NCBI GenBank assembly: GCA_041488295.1
Contig: JBGPOZ010000010.1
Coordinates: 1 to 43,067, forward strand
Source: URHD0088 sp041488295
GTDB lineage: Bacteria; Pseudomonadota; Alphaproteobacteria; ATCC43930; CGMCC-115725
Reading direction: 5' to 3'
Length of the DNA stretch: 43,067 nt
Part shown: in pieces, positions 15,720 through 23,938 of the stretch
How the letters are laid out: each line of letters starts with the position of its first letter
Position numbering within the stretch: position 1 is the stretch's first letter
The notes under the pieces: model-generated
What the model was told of the DNA's origin: nothing
The model's database searches: none
What the model saw: the letters and a program-made list of their open reading frames with translations, nothing else
Program-made: the position numbers and the translations under genes

Positions 15720-16456
15720 GCCTTCACCGCCGTTGCCAGGACCGATCCCCCGAACGGCAGAACGACGCCACGCTTCAGCAACATTGTCTCGAACCTCATG
15801 ACGGCGCGAAAACACGCCTCGACCGGCGCCGGGTACAGCATGACGTCGCTCGTTCGGGTTCCACTCTGCCAGAGAGTACGGCGGAGCACCATGAGCGGAA
15901 AGAGCAACGTGTTCCAGTAGGTCGTGCGGATCGCCGCGAAGCCGGCGGCTTCAAGCATCCGCGAGAGACGTCGCCTTGTGTAGCGGCGAACATTGTGGAC
16001 GGCACGGTCATGCGCCGAAAGGAGCCAATCATAGGCCGGCAGGTTGAGCACCAACAGACCACCCTCGACAAGGCAGCGATGGAATTCGCCGAGCGTACGG
16101 CGCTCGTCGACATTGTCGTGGCAGAGCATGTCGGCGCTGAAGATCGCCGCGAGGGAGCGGTCGGCAAAGGGCAGGGAATTCGCCGAACCGACACAGACGG
16201 CGCAGCGACTTTTCGCGCGCGCGGCGCTGCAAGCCGCGGGCTCGACATCGAGCCCGATCGCGGTCCGGCCTGGCAGCTCGCGTCCAATTCGCGCGAGCAA
16301 GCCGCCTGTTCCGCAGCCGGCGTCGAGCAGTGGGCGATCCACGTTCGCGCCGGCCGCACACCATTGAAAGGCAGCCAGCAGATTGGCGTGGACGCCGCGG
16401 AACCACCACATCTCGTCTTCGACGTCATGCAGTTTCTGGTATTCGGTGCGCTCCAA
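15716..16456 (-). CDS. Class I SAM-dependent methyltransferase
   Basis: The product has 246 residues. The SAM-binding motif I is LLDAGCGTGGLLARIG (about 43-58), with an acidic residue at the end of strand 2 (IGLDVEP) and the motif IV-like FSADMLCHDN. Near the N-terminus is HDVEDEMWWFRGVHANL, common in methyltransferases linked to glycan clusters. It is coupled by ATGA to the downstream GT2 gene and follows the GT-C gene by 42 nt. Methylation of a sugar or of a lipid carrier is likely, but the acceptor is unknown. Confidence 0.83.
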   Translation of the reverse strand: MERTEYQKLHDVEDEMWWFRGVHANLLAAFQWCAAGANVDRPLLDAGCGTGGLLARIGRELPGRTAIGLDVEPAACSAARAKSRCAVCVGSANSLPFADRSLAAIFSADMLCHDNVDERRTLGEFHRCLVEGGLLVLNLPAYDWLLSAHDRAVHNVRRYTRRRLSRMLEAAGFAAIRTTYWNTLLFPLMVLRRTLWQSGTRTSDVMLYPAPVEACFRAVMRFETMLLKRGVVLPFGGSVLATAVKA

Positions 16457-16498
16457 GCCGGCATCCCTTCAGCCTGACGAATGGTTCCGCGGACGCGG

Positions 16499-18286
16499 CT
16501 ATTGCTGCTGCTTCGCGTGCGCGGGGAGGGCGAGCGCCGCGGAATTCGTATGCGGCCGTCCCTGGGCCGCGACGATCTCGCGGCGGTCGAGCACGACCGA
16601 AAGCAACGCGCCCATGCGCTCGACGCGATAAACCACCTCGCCCGGCAGCGATTTGTGGCAATCGTCCTTGGTGAAGGCGATGAAGAAGTCGGCATGCGCG
16701 CGATCGTCGGACGGAATGAAGTTCTTCGGAAAGAAATAGTCGGCCGAAATGGGCGGGCCGCACACGGCGACGGTGAAGTCGCGGTCCATGAAATCGGCCC
16801 CGTACTGCGCCTGGAGATAGTCCTCGAGGCCGTGCACCGCCTCATCGTAGGAATTGGCCCAATAGTCGAGCTTGAACAGGCCTTGCGCGCCTTCGACGCC
16901 ACCGATGAATCCATTGTAGTAGACGTATTCATTGGGGTGCAGCATCGCCATGACGGAGACGTGGCCCATGCCGTAGAGGGCAAGAGCGGCATAGATGGGA
17001 CGGCGAAACTCGAAACGGACCAGCACGTCGAGCAAATGGTCGGCGGCGAGCGCCGCCACGACGGCGATGAGCGGAAGCACGAAGATGAAATGCCGCATGC
17101 CGTCGAAGAGAACGGCCTGAACCAAGACGGCGTAGGCGACCGGAAAGACGATTGCCAGGCCCAGAAGAAAGTGGCGCAGCAGCCACGGCAGGCGCGCCTC
17201 GCGCGGTACGCGGCGAAAGATGAACCAGGCGACGAGCGGCGCCGTCACGGCGAGGACGAGAACGAGTTCAGGCAGGGCGAGGACGATGTAGGTCGGCAGG
17301 TAGGTCCATGGCAGGTCGGTTGCCGGAAAATACTTGCCGGCGAAGAGGGTACGGTAGGGGAAGGTCTCGTGGGTGAAGAAAGCGAGCGCCCGCAGCGGAT
17401 TGTCGATGGGATGCCGCTGCGCCCAGGGCCAGAACACGAGCATGACCGGATAGCCGACGACGATCACCGGCAACAACACGCGCCAGAACCCGTGCCAGAC
17501 ATCGGCGACGGCAAGACGCGGGCTGCGCTGCTCGGCCGCGTGACGCAGGATGAAGAGGGCGAGGATGAGACCGAGATAGCAGAAGACGAGAAGGCCGCCG
17601 ACGCGGACGCCGAGCGCGAACCCCGCGGCGACGCCGAGCTTGACGACGAGCGGCCATTTCGGGCGCGGCAGCGCAGGGATGATGCGCACCAAATAATAGA
17701 TCGACCACACCATCCCGACTGCGAAGGGAATGTCCTTCGGGTTGTTGAACATCTGCCCGTAATAATTCGGGATGGTCAGCAGGAAGAGTGCGGCGATGAA
17801 CCCGGCGCGAGGACCGCCGAGGCTCCGGCCCAGCTTCCAACAGCCGATGACGCCGAAGACGCCGACGAAGCCGTTCAGCAGATGCCGTGTCTCATAAGTG
17901 CCGAAGGGGGAGAAGAGATTGAAGACGGCGGCGATCGTGTCGAAGGCGGCGCCGTAATTGTAGAGGTTGAGCCAGTGGAGGCTGCGCAGATCGTCGAAGA
18001 AGGAGAGGTAGTAGTGCAGGACGAAGACGCCGTACCAATTGTGAACGTCCTCGTCCCAGGTGACGCCGTAATCGGCGAAGGTGACGAGGACGAGGAGCGC
18101 GGTGAGAAGGACCAGGAAGAGAGTGAGGCGGTCCCACGACCATGATGCGTTGCGCCAGGCGCGAACGGCGTTCGCCAACCGGGCGCCGGCACGAGACGGC
18201 GCCTTGAGGGGCGTCGGATCGGCGGCAGATTGCCCGCTTCGCTGTGGGCCGGTCGGCACGACCAAGGTCATTCTTATCCGGTCCAT
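16499..18286 (-). CDS. GT-C-fold membrane glycosyltransferase (ArnT/PMT-like)
   Basis: The product has 595 residues with about ten membrane helices. After helix 1 comes TWDEDVHNWYG with Asp78, Glu79 and Asp80, the acidic first-loop motif of GT-C enzymes that use polyprenyl-phosphate sugars. The segment NNPKDIPFAVGM follows in a later loop. The C-terminal 120 residues are soluble and probably periplasmic. The expected role is transfer of the lipid-linked sugar made by the GT2 and flipped by the SMR protein to a periplasmic acceptor such as lipid A, core or another glycan. A start at 18271 (MTLVV) is also possible. Fold assignment is good; acceptor and sugar are unknown. Confidence 0.8.
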   Translation of the reverse strand: MDRIRMTLVVPTGPQRSGQSAADPTPLKAPSRAGARLANAVRAWRNASWSWDRLTLFLVLLTALLVLVTFADYGVTWDEDVHNWYGVFVLHYYLSFFDDLRSLHWLNLYNYGAAFDTIAAVFNLFSPFGTYETRHLLNGFVGVFGVIGCWKLGRSLGGPRAGFIAALFLLTIPNYYGQMFNNPKDIPFAVGMVWSIYYLVRIIPALPRPKWPLVVKLGVAAGFALGVRVGGLLVFCYLGLILALFILRHAAEQRSPRLAVADVWHGFWRVLLPVIVVGYPVMLVFWPWAQRHPIDNPLRALAFFTHETFPYRTLFAGKYFPATDLPWTYLPTYIVLALPELVLVLAVTAPLVAWFIFRRVPREARLPWLLRHFLLGLAIVFPVAYAVLVQAVLFDGMRHFIFVLPLIAVVAALAADHLLDVLVRFEFRRPIYAALALYGMGHVSVMAMLHPNEYVYYNGFIGGVEGAQGLFKLDYWANSYDEAVHGLEDYLQAQYGADFMDRDFTVAVCGPPISADYFFPKNFIPSDDRAHADFFIAFTKDDCHKSLPGEVVYRVERMGALLSVVLDRREIVAAQGRPHTNSAALALPAHAKQQQ

Positions 18287-18356
18287 GAGCGGGTCATTGC
18301 CCGCCGCGGGTTATTGTCTGGGCGACACATTGTGTCAAGTTTCTATGAACGACCGA

Positions 18357-19520
18357 TTACCGCGCGCCGCTTTCGCTCAGCAGTTGAGAAATAACGGTGT
18401 CGCTGGAGAAATATTCCATGGCGAGGGCGCGCGCCGCGCGGCTGTGCCGCCGATAATCGCCATTGATCGCGGCAATCGCCGCAACGACCTCATCCATCGT
18501 CGAAAATTGGAAGAGCCCCTCGCCGAAGGGGTAGAGATGATCGACCCCGGTCCGCATCGTGACGACGGGCCGGCCGGACGCCAGATAGCAGACGCTGCGA
18601 TCGCTGAACCAGCCGCTGTTCGGCCGCACATAGATGTCCTTCGCCACGGTGAACTCGCCGCGTGAGCCGCTGATGAAGGCGGCATATTCGGTCATCTCCG
18701 CCGACACCGAACGCGGATCGATGAGAGTCCAGCCCTTGCCGGTGACCTCCGCCTCGACGGCGGCGTCCGGCGGCAGCATCGCCATGGTAAAGCACCCTCC
18801 GGCACGGTGCGGCACGTCGAGAAAGCGCAGGAAGTTGAGGTGCTTCGACCAAAGGTAGGTGGTTCCGCCGAACTCGATGTTCTTGCCCTTGTTCTCCCAG
18901 GTCGCGACCGTCGAGAAACAATCGGGCTGGCGTTCGTCGACCGGCCAGAGTTCCGGGATGACCGGAGGACGGGTCGGCCGCCACGGGATGCCGCACAACG
19001 GCACGGCGCACCGGCTTGTGCCGAGGTTCTCGCCATAGGTGAAAAAGTGAGTGTGCGCCTGGAGATAGTCCCGTGCCGCGGGGTCGGCCTTGGCATATTT
19101 GATCTGCTCGTATACCGGGTCGGTGTCGACCATGATGCGGATCGGGCACGCCATGTGCTCCTCGCGCAACCGCGTCGCACCGCACAGATTGATGAGAGCG
19201 TCGCTCTCGCGATAGAGCGCATGGACGGCGTCACGGGACAGGCCGTGATAGACGTCGTTGATGGCGTCCCAATACGCCCAGCGGTCACCGAGCCCGGATG
19301 CCTCCATCATCCGCCGCACATAATCGACATTGTACGCGCAATCCATGACGACGCTCTTGGCACGAGGATCATAGGGGTTCGCCCCGCCATCCTCGATGTA
19401 CCAAGCCTCGTAACCCAGCCTTTCGAGGCCGAGCACGTAGTGCATCGCCTGCCAGGCGATGCCGGCCATCGGCATCTGGCCGACGAAATGGAGGAGAATG
19501 ACCTTGCCGCGCTTCCTCAC
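18357..19520 (-). CDS. Probable glycosyltransferase (GT-B-like)
   Basis: The product has 387 residues and no signal peptide. The C-terminal half has the pattern of GT4/CgeB-like proteins: ASGRPVVTMRTGVDH, EGLFQFSTMDEVVAAI and RRHSRAARALAMEYFSSD, which resemble the donor-binding lobe. The N-terminal half starts VILLHFVGQMPMAGIAWQAMHY, a Gly-rich opening similar to acceptor lobes. I cannot place it in a specific CAZy family. It is the second gene of a minus-strand run of glycan genes, 66 nt after FkbM and 70 nt before the GT-C gene. Confidence 0.65.
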   Translation of the reverse strand: MRKRGKVILLHFVGQMPMAGIAWQAMHYVLGLERLGYEAWYIEDGGANPYDPRAKSVVMDCAYNVDYVRRMMEASGLGDRWAYWDAINDVYHGLSRDAVHALYRESDALINLCGATRLREEHMACPIRIMVDTDPVYEQIKYAKADPAARDYLQAHTHFFTYGENLGTSRCAVPLCGIPWRPTRPPVIPELWPVDERQPDCFSTVATWENKGKNIEFGGTTYLWSKHLNFLRFLDVPHRAGGCFTMAMLPPDAAVEAEVTGKGWTLIDPRSVSAEMTEYAAFISGSRGEFTVAKDIYVRPNSGWFSDRSVCYLASGRPVVTMRTGVDHLYPFGEGLFQFSTMDEVVAAIAAINGDYRRHSRAARALAMEYFSSDTVISQLLSESGAR

Positions 19521-19586
19521 GAATGAATCTCCTCGCCATTGCAGGAGGGTGCCCTGGGGACAGCGGAATGCGCCGCCCGATCGAGC

Positions 19587-20354
19587 TCAGTGTGGTGCAT
19601 CGTCCAACCGCGCGTAAACATCGCCCGAACCATGATCGGCGGGAAGACGACGCAAGCAATCGGTCATTGCCGCAGCGCCGCACCATTGGGCGAGCGCAAG
19701 GCGCATCGTCTCGCCCGGCGAGATATTGAAGCGGTAGGGACCCAGCCGGGCGATCAGGGCAACCGCCTCGACAGCGATCTCGATCGTCGCTGCGACATAT
19801 TCGACGGAGAGCCCTGCAATGGGTCGCGAAAGCCCTTTCAGCACTTCGGCCTCATAGCCCTCGACGTCGATCTTGCAGAAGGCCGGCATGCCATGCTCGG
19901 CGACGAGGGCGTCGAGGGTCGTGACGGCGACGCTCGGCCGTTCGGTCCAGCGGACGCCGCGAAAATCCGGGCGGCGCGACACCAGATCGACCCACTCGGA
20001 CGACAGCGAAGAGACCGTCGGATTGCCAACCGCGACCAGCATCGACGCCGTGCCGGGGGCGGCGCCAACCGCGGTTTCGTGGAGCTGCACCCGCGCATCG
20101 CCGCCATAGAGCCACCCGAGGACCCGCATGAGCTGCGGCTGCGGCTCGAGCGCGACGACGCGCGCCCCGAGCGCGAGGAAGTGACCGGTCCGATCACCGA
20201 CATGCGCGCCGATGTCGAAGCAGAGATCGCCGGGCCGCACGAAATCCCGATAGAGGGCGCGCGCGCGGCGGCGCTTTGCCGGATTGCCGTAATAGATGAT
20301 CGCCGATCGCGCAATTCCGTAAGAACGGCGCAGGCCTCCCGCAAGCACCGTCAT
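19587..20354 (-). CDS. FkbM family methyltransferase
   Basis: The product has 255 residues. Motif I is CFDIGAHVGDRTGHFLALGARVVALEPQP, given here as CFDIGAHVGDRTG with VVALEPQP, the FkbM signature in which EP closes strand 2. AFCKIDVEGYEAEVLKGL is the second diagnostic block. FkbM proteins O-methylate sugars or polyketides. Position at the head of the minus-strand glycan genes suggests methylation of a surface polysaccharide sugar. Start ATG at 20354. Confidence 0.87.
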   Translation of the reverse strand: MTVLAGGLRRSYGIARSAIIYYGNPAKRRRARALYRDFVRPGDLCFDIGAHVGDRTGHFLALGARVVALEPQPQLMRVLGWLYGGDARVQLHETAVGAAPGTASMLVAVGNPTVSSLSSEWVDLVSRRPDFRGVRWTERPSVAVTTLDALVAEHGMPAFCKIDVEGYEAEVLKGLSRPIAGLSVEYVAATIEIAVEAVALIARLGPYRFNISPGETMRLALAQWCGAAAMTDCLRRLPADHGSGDVYARLDDAPH

Positions 20355-20742
20355 GAACCAGCGGGAGGGCGGCCGCGCACCAGGATGCCGACGATGCGCG
20401 GCAGCGCGGTGTTCGCTAGGTTGGTTCGCATGGCGCTCACCCTAATGCGCGGCCGAGGGGGCGGCAACTGCGGCTATCCTCGTCCGCGCGGGGGTTGTAG
20501 GTCCTCGGCCCGCATGATAGGCAAATTCATGATCGACGGTTCGAGAAGGTCGGCGGGCTTGGCCCGTTGACGGATACGCTCTTGCGCAGGGTGGGTGGAT
20601 TGATCTATGTCCCCGATCATGAACGTGGTGCCGCGCGTCAAGGCGTGCCGTGCTGCTGCAAGAATGACGCCGCGGAACGCAAGCATTCGAATGAGATTCA
20701 GCGAGCGCCCGGCCGCTCGCCCCTGCCGGAAGAGCCGACACA
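20355..20742. other. 388-nt divergent gap without a recognised gene
   Basis: This stretch separates fkbM (minus) from fdxA (plus). A minus-strand frame of about 48 codons (MIGDIDQSTHPAQERIRQRA and onward, near 20483-20629) is open but matches nothing I know; it could be a remnant or chance. No terminator, clear promoter or RNA gene is evident, although promoters for both flanking genes must lie here. Confidence 0.4.
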
Positions 20743-21078
20743 ATGACCTACGTCGTCACCGAAGCCTGCATCAAATGCAAATACTTGGACTGCGTCGAGG
20801 TGTGCCCGGTCGACTGTTTCTACGAGGGCGCCAACATGCTCGTCATCCATCCGGACGAGTGTATCGATTGCGGCGTGTGCGAGCCGGAATGTCCGGCCGA
20901 GGCCATCATTCCGGATAGCGAAGCCGGGGCTGAGCGATGGCTCGACGTCAATCGCCAATACGCGGCGAGCTGGCCGAACATCACCCGCAAGGGCGAGCCG
21001 CCGGCGGACGCCGACCAATGGAAGGGCGCACCCGAGAAATTCGAGAAGTTCTTCGATCCCTCGCCGGGCAAGCGCTGA
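20743..21078 (+). CDS. fdxA: Seven-iron ferredoxin
   Basis: The product has 111 residues. Two cluster motifs are visible: CIKCKYLDCVEVCPVDC (first, with the long insertion typical of the [3Fe-4S]/[4Fe-4S] FdxA type) and CIDCGVCEPECP (second). A C-terminal extension of about 50 residues follows (WLDVNRQYAASWPNI), as in Azotobacter FdI-like proteins of proteobacteria. It carries electrons at low potential in the cytoplasm. It precedes carD by 263 nt on the same strand, a common alphaproteobacterial arrangement. It could serve the FprA reductase at 32102, but it lies 11 kb away. Confidence 0.95.
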   Translation: MTYVVTEACIKCKYLDCVEVCPVDCFYEGANMLVIHPDECIDCGVCEPECPAEAIIPDSEAGAERWLDVNRQYAASWPNITRKGEPPADADQWKGAPEKFEKFFDPSPGKR

Positions 21079-21159
21079 AGCGATCGCCGCGTCGGCGCCG
21101 CGGAAATGCCGACATTTTCTGGCGCGGTGCGGTGACCTGCGCCTCGCGCATGGCTGGAA

Positions 21160-21205
21160 TGCTGGTTTTTCATCAAAATTTTTGTTAATATCACAAGCTA
21201 ACGTA
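21160..21205 (+). promoter_or_regulatory. AT-rich island, probable carD promoter region
   Basis: In the 263-nt gap between fdxA and carD there is a sharp AT-rich stretch (TTTTTCATCAAAATTTTTG, then TTAATATCACAAGCTAACG) in otherwise GC-rich DNA. TTAATA is a plausible -10 box, but no clear -35 is present at the right spacing, so it may be an UP element or a site read with CarD's help. Confidence 0.35.
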
Positions 21206-21341
21206 GACCCTTAGAGGGTTGCGTCTCTTGGGGATCGGCCATGAAAGCGGCGAGGGTTTGGATTTGCCGCGGGCGCCGTAGGGGTGGTCGTGGTGCGGCA
21301 TGGGCTGCTCGTAGCGGCGTCATTTTGGATGAGATGAAAAT

Positions 21342-21839
21342 ATGTCCGACAAGACCATGTTCGGCGAGGGTGATTTCGTCGTCTACCCAACGCACGGCGT
21401 CGGCAAGATTCTCGGTATCGAAACCCAGGAGATTGCCGGCCACACACTGAGCGTCTTCGTCGTACATTTCGACAAGGACCGGATGACGCTCCGGGTCCCG
21501 CTCGGCAAAGCGAAAGTGTCGGGCCTGCGGCGCTTGTCCAGCCGCAAGGAGATGGACGTCGCCCTGACCAGGCTCAAGGGGCGCTCGAAGGCCAAGCGCA
21601 CGATGTGGAGCCGCCGTGCCCAGGAGTATGAGGCGAAGATCAATTCCGGCGATCCGGCGTCGATCGCCGAGGTCGTGCGTGATCTCTACCGGAACGTCGG
21701 ACAGCCCGAACAATCCTACAGCGAGCGGCAGATCTACCAATCCGCGCTCGACCGCCTCGTCCGCGAATTCGCCGCTGTCGAGCGCATCGACGAGACGACG
21801 GCGACGCAACGCGTCGAGCAGATGTTGAACGCCGCCTGA
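21342..21839 (+). CDS. carD: CarD/CdnL family RNA polymerase-binding transcription factor
   Basis: The product has 165 residues. The N-terminal RNAP-interaction domain (Tudor-like) is recognisable in FGEGDFVVYPTHGVGKILGIE and RVPLGKAKVSGLRRLSSR. The helical C-terminal domain begins at about residue 75 (RSKAKRTMWSRRAQEYEAKI) and contains the SGDPASIAEVVRDLYR block that contacts the promoter DNA. CarD stabilises open complexes at many promoters, including rRNA genes. It lies directly upstream of a phosphoesterase-fold gene (2-nt gap) and rpoH, both on the same strand. Confidence 0.93.
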   Translation: MSDKTMFGEGDFVVYPTHGVGKILGIETQEIAGHTLSVFVVHFDKDRMTLRVPLGKAKVSGLRRLSSRKEMDVALTRLKGRSKAKRTMWSRRAQEYEAKINSGDPASIAEVVRDLYRNVGQPEQSYSERQIYQSALDRLVREFAAVERIDETTATQRVEQMLNAA

Positions 21840-21841
21840 TC

Positions 21842-22720
21842 ATGCGACCGCCAGGTGGCGGGCCGCCGCTCGCCACCGCCGCACCTCCCGAACAGCGCAC
21901 TGCCGCGGCACTGGCCGAAACGCGCGAGCGCGGGCGCTTTGCAAAGCTGGTGCGATCGCGCCGCATCTGGGCGATTGCGGCAATTCACGGCGAAGTCGAC
22001 CGGTTGGCCCGGCTGCACGATGAGATCGGCCGTGCCTGGGCAAGCGGCGACCGCCTCGTCTATCTCGGCAATTACCTCGGCCGCGGCGTCGCCATCGCGC
22101 GGACGATCGATGAGATTCTGGCTTTCCGCCGCGCGGTGCTCGCGCTGGAGCGCAACTTTATCGGCGATGTCGCCTTCCTGCGCGGCAGCCAGGAGGAGAT
22201 GTGGCAGAAGCTGCTTCAGCTTCAATTCGCCGTTAGTCCGCGCGAGGTCTTGCAATGGATGCTGGATCAGGGCGCGGGTGCGACGCTGGCCGCCTATGGG
22301 GGCGATGCAAAGCACGGCTTTGCCGCCTGCCGCGAGGGGCCGCGCGCCATCACGCGGTGGACGAGCGCGCTTCGCGCCGCGCTGAACGCGATCCCCGGTC
22401 ACAGCCAGTTCCTGAGCGCGCTCCGCCGTGCCGCCCTGACCGAGGATGGTGCCCTGCTCTTCGTCCATGCCGGACTCGATGTCGGGCGGCCGCTCGATAC
22501 GCAAGGCGATGCATTCTGGTGGGGCGGCCGCCGGCTGCTCGAGCTGGCTGAACCCTATGCCGGCTTCCGCCGTGTCATCCGCGGCTATGACCATGCTCAT
22601 CTTGGGCTCGTCGAGGCACCTTTCGCCACCTCGATCGATGCCGGGTGCGGTTTTGGCGGCCAGCTTCTCGCCGTCTGCTTCGCGCCCGACGGCACTGTCC
22701 TACAAAGCCTGTCGTCCTGA
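21842..22720 (+). CDS. Degenerate calcineurin-like phosphoesterase (probable pseudo-enzyme)
   Basis: The product has 292 residues. The order of motifs follows the PPP/ApaH-type metallophosphoesterases, but key metal ligands are changed. WAIAAIHGE replaces the usual DxHG (Asp lost, His kept). LVYLGNYLGRG replaces GDYVDRG (both Asp lost). LRGSQEEMW replaces GNHE (Asn and His lost). LLFVHAGLD keeps its His, and VIRGYDHAH replaces the usual GH. Two-metal hydrolysis therefore looks unlikely, yet the frame is intact, suggesting selection for a binding or regulatory role. Start is 2 nt after carD, so it is almost certainly cotranscribed. It is followed by a hairpin and rpoH. It could also be an enzyme with an unusual metal site. 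Confidence 0.75.
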   Translation: MRPPGGGPPLATAAPPEQRTAAALAETRERGRFAKLVRSRRIWAIAAIHGEVDRLARLHDEIGRAWASGDRLVYLGNYLGRGVAIARTIDEILAFRRAVLALERNFIGDVAFLRGSQEEMWQKLLQLQFAVSPREVLQWMLDQGAGATLAAYGGDAKHGFAACREGPRAITRWTSALRAALNAIPGHSQFLSALRRAALTEDGALLFVHAGLDVGRPLDTQGDAFWWGGRRLLELAEPYAGFRRVIRGYDHAHLGLVEAPFATSIDAGCGFGGQLLAVCFAPDGTVLQSLSS

Positions 22721-22724
22721 GGCT

Positions 22725-22744
22725 CCGGACGCCGGAGCGTCCGG
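22725..22744 (+). terminator. Stem-loop after the carD operon
   Basis: CCGGACG (22725-22731), loop CCGGAG and CGTCCGG (22738-22744) form a perfect 7-bp stem 4 nt after the stop of the phosphoesterase-fold gene. The downstream DNA is only mildly T-rich, so termination may be partial and rpoH could also receive read-through. Confidence 0.45.
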
Positions 22745-22772
22745 TTGACCGTACTTAACTCTTTCTGATAGG
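22745..22772 (+). promoter_or_regulatory. Candidate sigma-70 promoter for rpoH
   Basis: TTGACC (22745-22750) and GATAGG (22767-22772) are separated by 16 nt, about 100 nt before the rpoH start. The -10 match is weak. A sigma-32-type autoregulatory promoter may exist further downstream but I could not define one. Confidence 0.3.
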
Positions 22773-22873
22773 CGCGGTCGATCGCCACCCCCCGAATGGC
22801 AGGTGGCGCAACTTTTCGCCTTCCCGCATCGTTTGCCGTCGACGGGTGAACCTTTCCGGGGGACGAGGCGGCA

Positions 22874-23761
22874 ATGGCGCATATCGACGATCCGGAAACG
22901 CAGAAAGCGAACCTCAACTTCATCAAAGCGTCGATGAAAGAGCCGTTGCTCATGCGCGACCATGAGTTCGAGCTGGCGCGGCAATGGCGAGAGGAAGCGG
23001 ATGTCGCCGCGCTCCACGAGCTGGTGCGCGCCTACACGCGTCTTGTCGTCGCGACGGCGGTACGGTTCCGCAACTACAGCCTGCCGATGGGCGATCTCGT
23101 GCAAGAAGGGAATGTCGGTCTCATGCAGGCGGCATCGCGCTTCGAGCCCGATCGCGAGGTGCGTTTTTCGACGTACGCCGCCTGGTGGATCCGGTCGGCG
23201 ATGCAGGATTACATTCTGCGCAACTGGTCGATCGTTCGCACCGGGACCACCGCTGCCCAGAAATCGCTCTTCTTCAATCTGCGGCGTCTGCGCGCCAGGA
23301 TCGAGGACGCATCCGGCCGCGGTCTCGGCCATGAGGGCCGGCAGACGATCGCGCGCGAGCTCAACGTCGAAATCGGCGAGGTCGAAGCGATGGAGACGCG
23401 CCTCAGCGCCGTCGATCAGTCGCTCAATGCGCCGATCGGCGAGAGCGGCGATGATGATTGGCAGGATTTCCTCTGCGATGCGCGGCCGAGCCCGGAGGAC
23501 GTCGTCATCGGCCTGCGCGACAGCGAGACGCGGTCGCGTTGGCTCGGCGACGCGTTGCGCGAGCTGAGCCCGCGCGAGCGCACCATCATCGCCGAGCGCC
23601 GCCTGCGCGATGAGGGGGCGACGCTCGAAGAGCTCGGCCGCACGCTTGGCGTTTCCAAGGAGCGCGTCCGCCAGCTCGAGCACCGTGCCCTGCTCAAATT
23701 GCGCGTTTCGTTACAGCGGCATGTCGACATGCCGGCCGACCTCTTTCTCGAGCGCAACTGA
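22874..23761 (+). CDS. rpoH: RNA polymerase heat-shock sigma factor (sigma-32)
   Basis: The product has 295 residues. Region 2 contains LVQEGNVGLMQAASRFEP and RFSTYAAWWIRSAMQDYIL; the RpoH box QKSLFFNLRR is at 129-138 and distinguishes it from RpoD. Region 4 ends with LGVSKERVRQLEHRALLKLR, the -35-recognising helix-turn-helix. It directs transcription of chaperone and protease genes. Alphaproteobacteria often have several RpoH copies; the divergence of this one (for example GTTAAQKSLFF) suggests an RpoH2-like paralogue, but this is inference. It is the last gene of the carD neighbourhood. Confidence 0.92.
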   Translation: MAHIDDPETQKANLNFIKASMKEPLLMRDHEFELARQWREEADVAALHELVRAYTRLVVATAVRFRNYSLPMGDLVQEGNVGLMQAASRFEPDREVRFSTYAAWWIRSAMQDYILRNWSIVRTGTTAAQKSLFFNLRRLRARIEDASGRGLGHEGRQTIARELNVEIGEVEAMETRLSAVDQSLNAPIGESGDDDWQDFLCDARPSPEDVVIGLRDSETRSRWLGDALRELSPRERTIIAERRLRDEGATLEELGRTLGVSKERVRQLEHRALLKLRVSLQRHVDMPADLFLERN

Positions 23762-23938
23762 AGATCGGCGCTGCCCGAGGGCGCCCCGCAATCGCTCGAT
23801 GTCGCCCAATTCTGCGACAATCCGCCATCGTCCTTTCCCAATGGCTGAATAAATGAGCAATTGTGCGGGACGAATGACACGCTATCGTCTGGCGGATTGA
23901 CCCGCGGCATCGCGCCGGGGCATGCGAAAACAGTGCCC

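Noticed and set aside
16481..18145. Plus-strand open frame of about 550 codons opposite the GT-C glycosyltransferase
   Set aside because: Highly charged translation without any domain; the minus-strand membrane protein explains the coding signal.
20474..20743. Minus-strand frame in the fkbM-fdxA gap
   Set aside because: No recognisable motif and no RBS for the internal Met; kept only as a note on the gap.
20743..21078. FdxA as the dedicated electron carrier for BoxB
   Set aside because: It lies 11 kb from the box genes in the conserved fdxA-carD neighbourhood, so a housekeeping role is more likely than a box-specific one.
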